From: Mesorhizobium sp. CA8
GTDB taxonomy: Bacteria > Pseudomonadota > Alphaproteobacteria > Rhizobiales > Rhizobiaceae
Assembly: GCF_020164955.1 (NCBI RefSeq)
Contig: NZ_JAIUHG010000017.1
Span: forward strand, 1 to 64,000
Reading direction: 5' to 3'
Length of the DNA: 64,000 nt
Positions within the stretch are counted from its first letter, which is position 1, and each line of letters opens with the position of its first letter. Shown here piece by piece: positions 61,326 through 64,000 of this stretch. The notes under the pieces are model-generated. The model was not told the origin of the DNA, made no database searches, and saw nothing but the letters and a program-made list of their open reading frames with translations. The position numbers and the translations under genes are program-made.

Positions 61326-62000
61326 TTACGCGCCGACCGAACGGTCCACAGTCACGCCGAGAACGATGAAAACACCTCGAATGATGAGCGCCATGTCTGA
61401 GAGGATTGTCCGGCGGCCATAATAAGAAAGATCGATCCTCGCCTTTGCCGGAAACAGGACCTCCTTGTAGAAGACAGTTGGCTCGACGTCTCGAGGATAA
61501 AAATGGGCCTCGTGGCGGAATACGATCTGAGCCGGACCGAACAGGCCTGGCTTATATTGCAGGACAGCTTCGTAGCCGTCCCTGAAGCACTCAGCGAATG
61601 ACAAACTCTCTGGACGCGGACCGACCAGGGCCATTTCGCCTTTCAGAACGTTCCACAACTGCGGCAGTTCATCCATTTTGCTGAAAGCGAGAAACCTGCC
61701 CACCGTCGTCATGCGCTGATCATTGGCAAGGGTTAGCGCAAGGCCTCCCGCATCGCAGCGCGGATAGAATTTTCGGAATTTGTACATACGGAAAAGTTGA
61801 CCGCCGGCGCCGATGCGCGGCTGAACAAAGAGCACAGGGCGCCCGCTTTCCAGCAGCAGCGCCACTGCGATAAGCAGCATCAGCGGTGACAGGACAACCA
61901 GCCCGACGAACGCGGCCATGATGTCCATGGCGCGTCGGCCAAATCCATGGCTTACGCAGCGCATTGCAAGCCGGCCAATGGGCATGTCGAACGCGTTCAT
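61326..62000 (-). CDS. Polyprenyl-phosphate sugar-1-phosphate transferase (WcaJ/ExoY family)
   Basis: A 224-residue bacterial sugar transferase: one N-terminal membrane helix (FVGLVVLSPLMLLIAVALLL), then PVLFVQPRIGAGGQLFRMYK, SKMDELPQLWNVLKGEMALV, and GPRPESL, the signature of initiating glycosyltransferases of small size. The Asp-Glu pair in KMDELPQ and the Arg-Pro in GPRPE are catalytic. It starts the repeat unit by transferring a sugar phosphate to undecaprenyl phosphate. It overlaps the aminotransferase gene by four bases. Confidence 0.92.
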   Translation of the reverse strand: MNAFDMPIGRLAMRCVSHGFGRRAMDIMAAFVGLVVLSPLMLLIAVALLLESGRPVLFVQPRIGAGGQLFRMYKFRKFYPRCDAGGLALTLANDQRMTTVGRFLAFSKMDELPQLWNVLKGEMALVGPRPESLSFAECFRDGYEAVLQYKPGLFGPAQIVFRHEAHFYPRDVEPTVFYKEVLFPAKARIDLSYYGRRTILSDMALIIRGVFIVLGVTVDRSVGA

Positions 62001-63133
62001 GCTGCTGTCCCTGCCCGGACGCCGCTGTTGAGGGCGGATGCCAGGGCGTCCACGACCGCTTCCGCCACGGGAGATGTTATCTGCGGATGCAGCGGTATGG
62101 TCAGCTCACGGTCGGCGAAGTCCTCCGTGCGCGGCAGGTGAATTCCGGGAAAAAGCTCCCGGTAGAAGGTCATTTGATGCACAGGCGGGTAATGAATTGT
62201 CGTTTGTATGCCCTGCGCGCGCAACTCATCGATGACGTCCTGTCTATTGACGTAACGAGGCAAGAGAATCGGCATGATGTGATAGGCAGAGCTGCGCGGC
62301 TCGGCAAACGGCATCGAAACGGCCGGACAGCGCATCGCTATGAGACGTCGATACAATGTGACAAGGACCCGCCTGACCTCATTCCATTCCTGCAGATTGC
62401 GAAGCTGAACCAAGCCGATGGCAGCTCTCAGTTCATCCATGCGATAATTGAAGCCCAGCATGGTCACATCATATTGCGGCGTGCGGCTGTTCAATCTCTG
62501 CCGCGTGCCGGTGGTCATGCCGTGGCCACGAGCCTGGCGGATCTTCTCCCGCAGGTCGGGGTCGCGCGTAATGACCGCGCCGCCTTCAGCGGTGGTCATG
62601 TTCTTATTGCCGTAGAAGCTGAACGCCGCTCCCGCACCAAAGGTCCCAACCTCCGTCAGGCCAGGAGCATGTGCGGCGTCCTCGATGATGTAGAGCCCTC
62701 GCACGCTGGCAAATGTCTGCCACTCCTGTTTGTTCGCGAGATAGCCTGCGAAATGGACCAGGATTACAGCCCTGGTGCGGGAGGTGCAGCTTGCCTCCGC
62801 ATCTTCGACCGACATCAGAGGCACGTCGTCGGATTCTATATCGACAAAGACGGGCTTGGCCCCGACGTACAAGACCGCATTTACGGTCGCCACGAAGGTC
62901 AATGAAGGCACCAGAACCTCGTCACCGGGCCCGATCCCAAGTCCATGGAGAATGAGGTGGAGAGCTGCGGTGCAGGAGTTGACCGCGACGCAATCGTCGG
63001 CGCCGTGCATCGCGGCGAACGCTTCTTCGAACGCCCTGACGCGTTCGCCCATCGTCAGCCAGCCGCTGTCGATTACTTTCGACAAAGCGGCCTTCTCCGG
63101 CACACCCAACAAGGGAGCACTAACCAAGAGCAT
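61997..63133 (-). CDS. DegT/DnrJ/EryC1/StrS-family sugar aminotransferase
   Basis: A 378-residue PLP-dependent sugar aminotransferase. KVIDSGWLTMGERVRAFEEA begins it, VAVNSCTAALHLILHGLGIG binds the phosphate, IIEDAAHAPG carries the PLP-contacting Asp, and SFYGNKNMTTAEGGAV carries the Lys for the aldimine. It aminates a keto sugar, probably the product of the LegB-like dehydratase, giving a 4-amino-4,6-dideoxy hexose. That amine is an obvious acceptor for the acyl or aminoacyl groups prepared by the plus-strand operon. Confidence 0.93.
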   Translation of the reverse strand: MLLVSAPLLGVPEKAALSKVIDSGWLTMGERVRAFEEAFAAMHGADDCVAVNSCTAALHLILHGLGIGPGDEVLVPSLTFVATVNAVLYVGAKPVFVDIESDDVPLMSVEDAEASCTSRTRAVILVHFAGYLANKQEWQTFASVRGLYIIEDAAHAPGLTEVGTFGAGAAFSFYGNKNMTTAEGGAVITRDPDLREKIRQARGHGMTTGTRQRLNSRTPQYDVTMLGFNYRMDELRAAIGLVQLRNLQEWNEVRRVLVTLYRRLIAMRCPAVSMPFAEPRSSAYHIMPILLPRYVNRQDVIDELRAQGIQTTIHYPPVHQMTFYRELFPGIHLPRTEDFADRELTIPLHPQITSPVAEAVVDALASALNSGVRAGTAA

Positions 63134-63172
63134 CCCAACCTCCCGGTGAACTCTCGCGAGTAGAAAAGCGCC

Positions 63173-63895
63173 TCACGCGGCAGCCGCGGCGACCTCGATC
63201 GAAGCCGACTGCTCCTCCCAGGAAACCGCCTGAGCCTTCTGGAAGTCCTCGACGCGGCCAATGTCCAGCCAAAGCCCGTCATGCTTGTAGACGTGCACGA
63301 CCTGCCCATCCTGGAGCATTTGCAGCATAAGATCGTCGAAGCCGAAGGGAATGCCGGACGGAATGAACTGCAGAACCGCCGGATCCATGCAGTAGATTCC
63401 CATGCTCACCAGATGCGTGAGCGAAGGCTTTTCGCGAAATACCTGAACAGTGTCATTCACCTCGTCGATGACGCCGAAGTCCATTTTGGTGACACGCGCC
63501 GCCGTCGCGATCGTAACCAGATCCTTGTGCGCCCGATGCGCCGCGACGAAACGGCTGAGGCTCAGATCGGTGAGCACATCGCCGTTGAGGACCAGAAACG
63601 GTTCGTCCAGTTCATCGCGGATCAAGGAGAGTGGGCCGATGGTTCCGAGCGGTTCCATTTCCTGCGTATAGCGTATCTTGAGGTTCCATTGCGAACCATC
63701 GCCACACACGCTGCGGATCAGATGGCCCAGGTAACCGGTCGTGACGTAGACGTTCTCAATGCCGTTGCGCCGCAACCATTTGAGCAGCAGCTCAAGCACC
63801 GGCCGGGCACCGATCGGCATCAGAGGCTTCGGCAGAACCGATGTGAACGGGCGCAGACGCATGCCCATTCCACCGCATTGGATAACCGCTTTCAT
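63173..63895 (-). CDS. Sugar-phosphate nucleotidyltransferase
   Basis: A 240-residue NTP transferase from ATG at 63893-63895. The signature is MKAVIQCGGMGMRLRPFT with SVLPKPLMPIGARPVLE, EPLGTIGPLSLI, LNGDVLTDLSLSRFV, and GLWLDIGRVEDFQKA. It resembles RmlA-, GlmU-like and PtmE-type enzymes that make NDP-sugars and would feed the LegB-like dehydratase. It is the first complete gene of the minus-strand operon within the window. Confidence 0.9.
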   Translation of the reverse strand: MKAVIQCGGMGMRLRPFTSVLPKPLMPIGARPVLELLLKWLRRNGIENVYVTTGYLGHLIRSVCGDGSQWNLKIRYTQEMEPLGTIGPLSLIRDELDEPFLVLNGDVLTDLSLSRFVAAHRAHKDLVTIATAARVTKMDFGVIDEVNDTVQVFREKPSLTHLVSMGIYCMDPAVLQFIPSGIPFGFDDLMLQMLQDGQVVHVYKHDGLWLDIGRVEDFQKAQAVSWEEQSASIEVAAAAA

Positions 63896-63934
63896 TTGAT
63901 ACTCCCTGCGCACACGGCCGACACAGGCCGACAA

Positions 63935-64000
63935 TCAAGCTCGGCGTCCGGAAATCTCACGCATGCGGCTATGCGGGTCCCGCCACCCGATCTGCCGAAC
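63935..64000 (-). CDS. 3' end of a further gene (5' part outside window)
   Basis: The minus frame entering from the right edge ends GWRDPHSRMREISGRRA at a TGA (63935-63937), 40 bases before the nucleotidyltransferase start. The spacing agrees with the operon pattern. Too short for a family call. Confidence 0.4.
   Translation of the reverse strand, partial: VRQIGWRDPHSRMREISGRRA

Overview
The window looks like chromosome from a high-GC alphaproteobacterium of the Rhizobiales, most likely Mesorhizobium or a close relative. The reasons are a MlotiK1-type cyclic-nucleotide-gated K+ channel, a DUF768 protein, the hisS-hisZ-hisG order, a plant-type glutamate-cysteine ligase, an ExoF-type exporter and many palindromic intergenic elements of the rhizobial kind. 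The genus call is an inference from recalled protein families; no database was searched.

Region 1-5342 is an accessory scar. It holds the end of an IS110-family transposase, a ComM remnant, a K+ channel gene broken in an A6 tract, an excisionase-like gene with a nonsense codon, and two truncated tyrosine-recombinase genes fused 3' end to 3' end. The second recombinase lies close to the 3' end of guaA, a known island insertion site. Region 5343-13832 is housekeeping: guaA, mtnN, a PaaI thioesterase, an RsmB-type methyltransferase, aqpZ, and the divergent katG/oxyR pair.

Region 13833-16596 is a less GC-rich insert with an ATPase plus HNH nuclease pair (Septu-like). The ATPase is broken by three frameshifts while the nuclease is intact. 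Region 16597-27223 carries a cation/H+ antiporter, a poly-gamma-glutamate hydrolase homologue, an acyl-CoA synthetase, hisG-hisZ-hisS, tag, an L,D-transpeptidase, a candidate small RNA, and a FolD paralogue whose catalytic Lys is Gln.

Region 27260-35816 is a 2-hydroxyacid module: glcDEF, a GntR regulator and lldD, with a shared 22-bp operator-like sequence upstream of glcD and of the regulator. A DUF559 nuclease-like gene with a perfect 62-bp inverted repeat at its two ends sits between glcD and glcE. Region 35876-47489 is mixed core: a phosphatase, a glutamine amidotransferase, rsmE, gshA, a DUF937 repeat protein, a decayed hicA with intact hicB, a DUF1127 gene followed by a structured RNA, a LysR regulator, xseA, a P1-family peptidase and a DUF768 protein.

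Region 48194-63937 is a surface-polysaccharide cluster and the most interesting part. A plus-strand operon encodes an adenylation-carrier-thioesterase protein, a NadE-like synthetase, an AsnB-like amidotransferase, an AMP-forming ligase and a carrier protein. It converges on a minus-strand operon with a sugar nucleotidyltransferase, a DegT aminotransferase, a sugar transferase, a LegB-like dehydratase, a secreted beta-propeller candidate, an ExoF/Wza-type exporter and a PrmC-like methyltransferase. A UDP-glucuronate 4-epimerase-like gene is divergent on the left. My inference is a polysaccharide with amino sugars and possibly uronic acids, carrying acyl, aminoacyl or carboxamide decoration.
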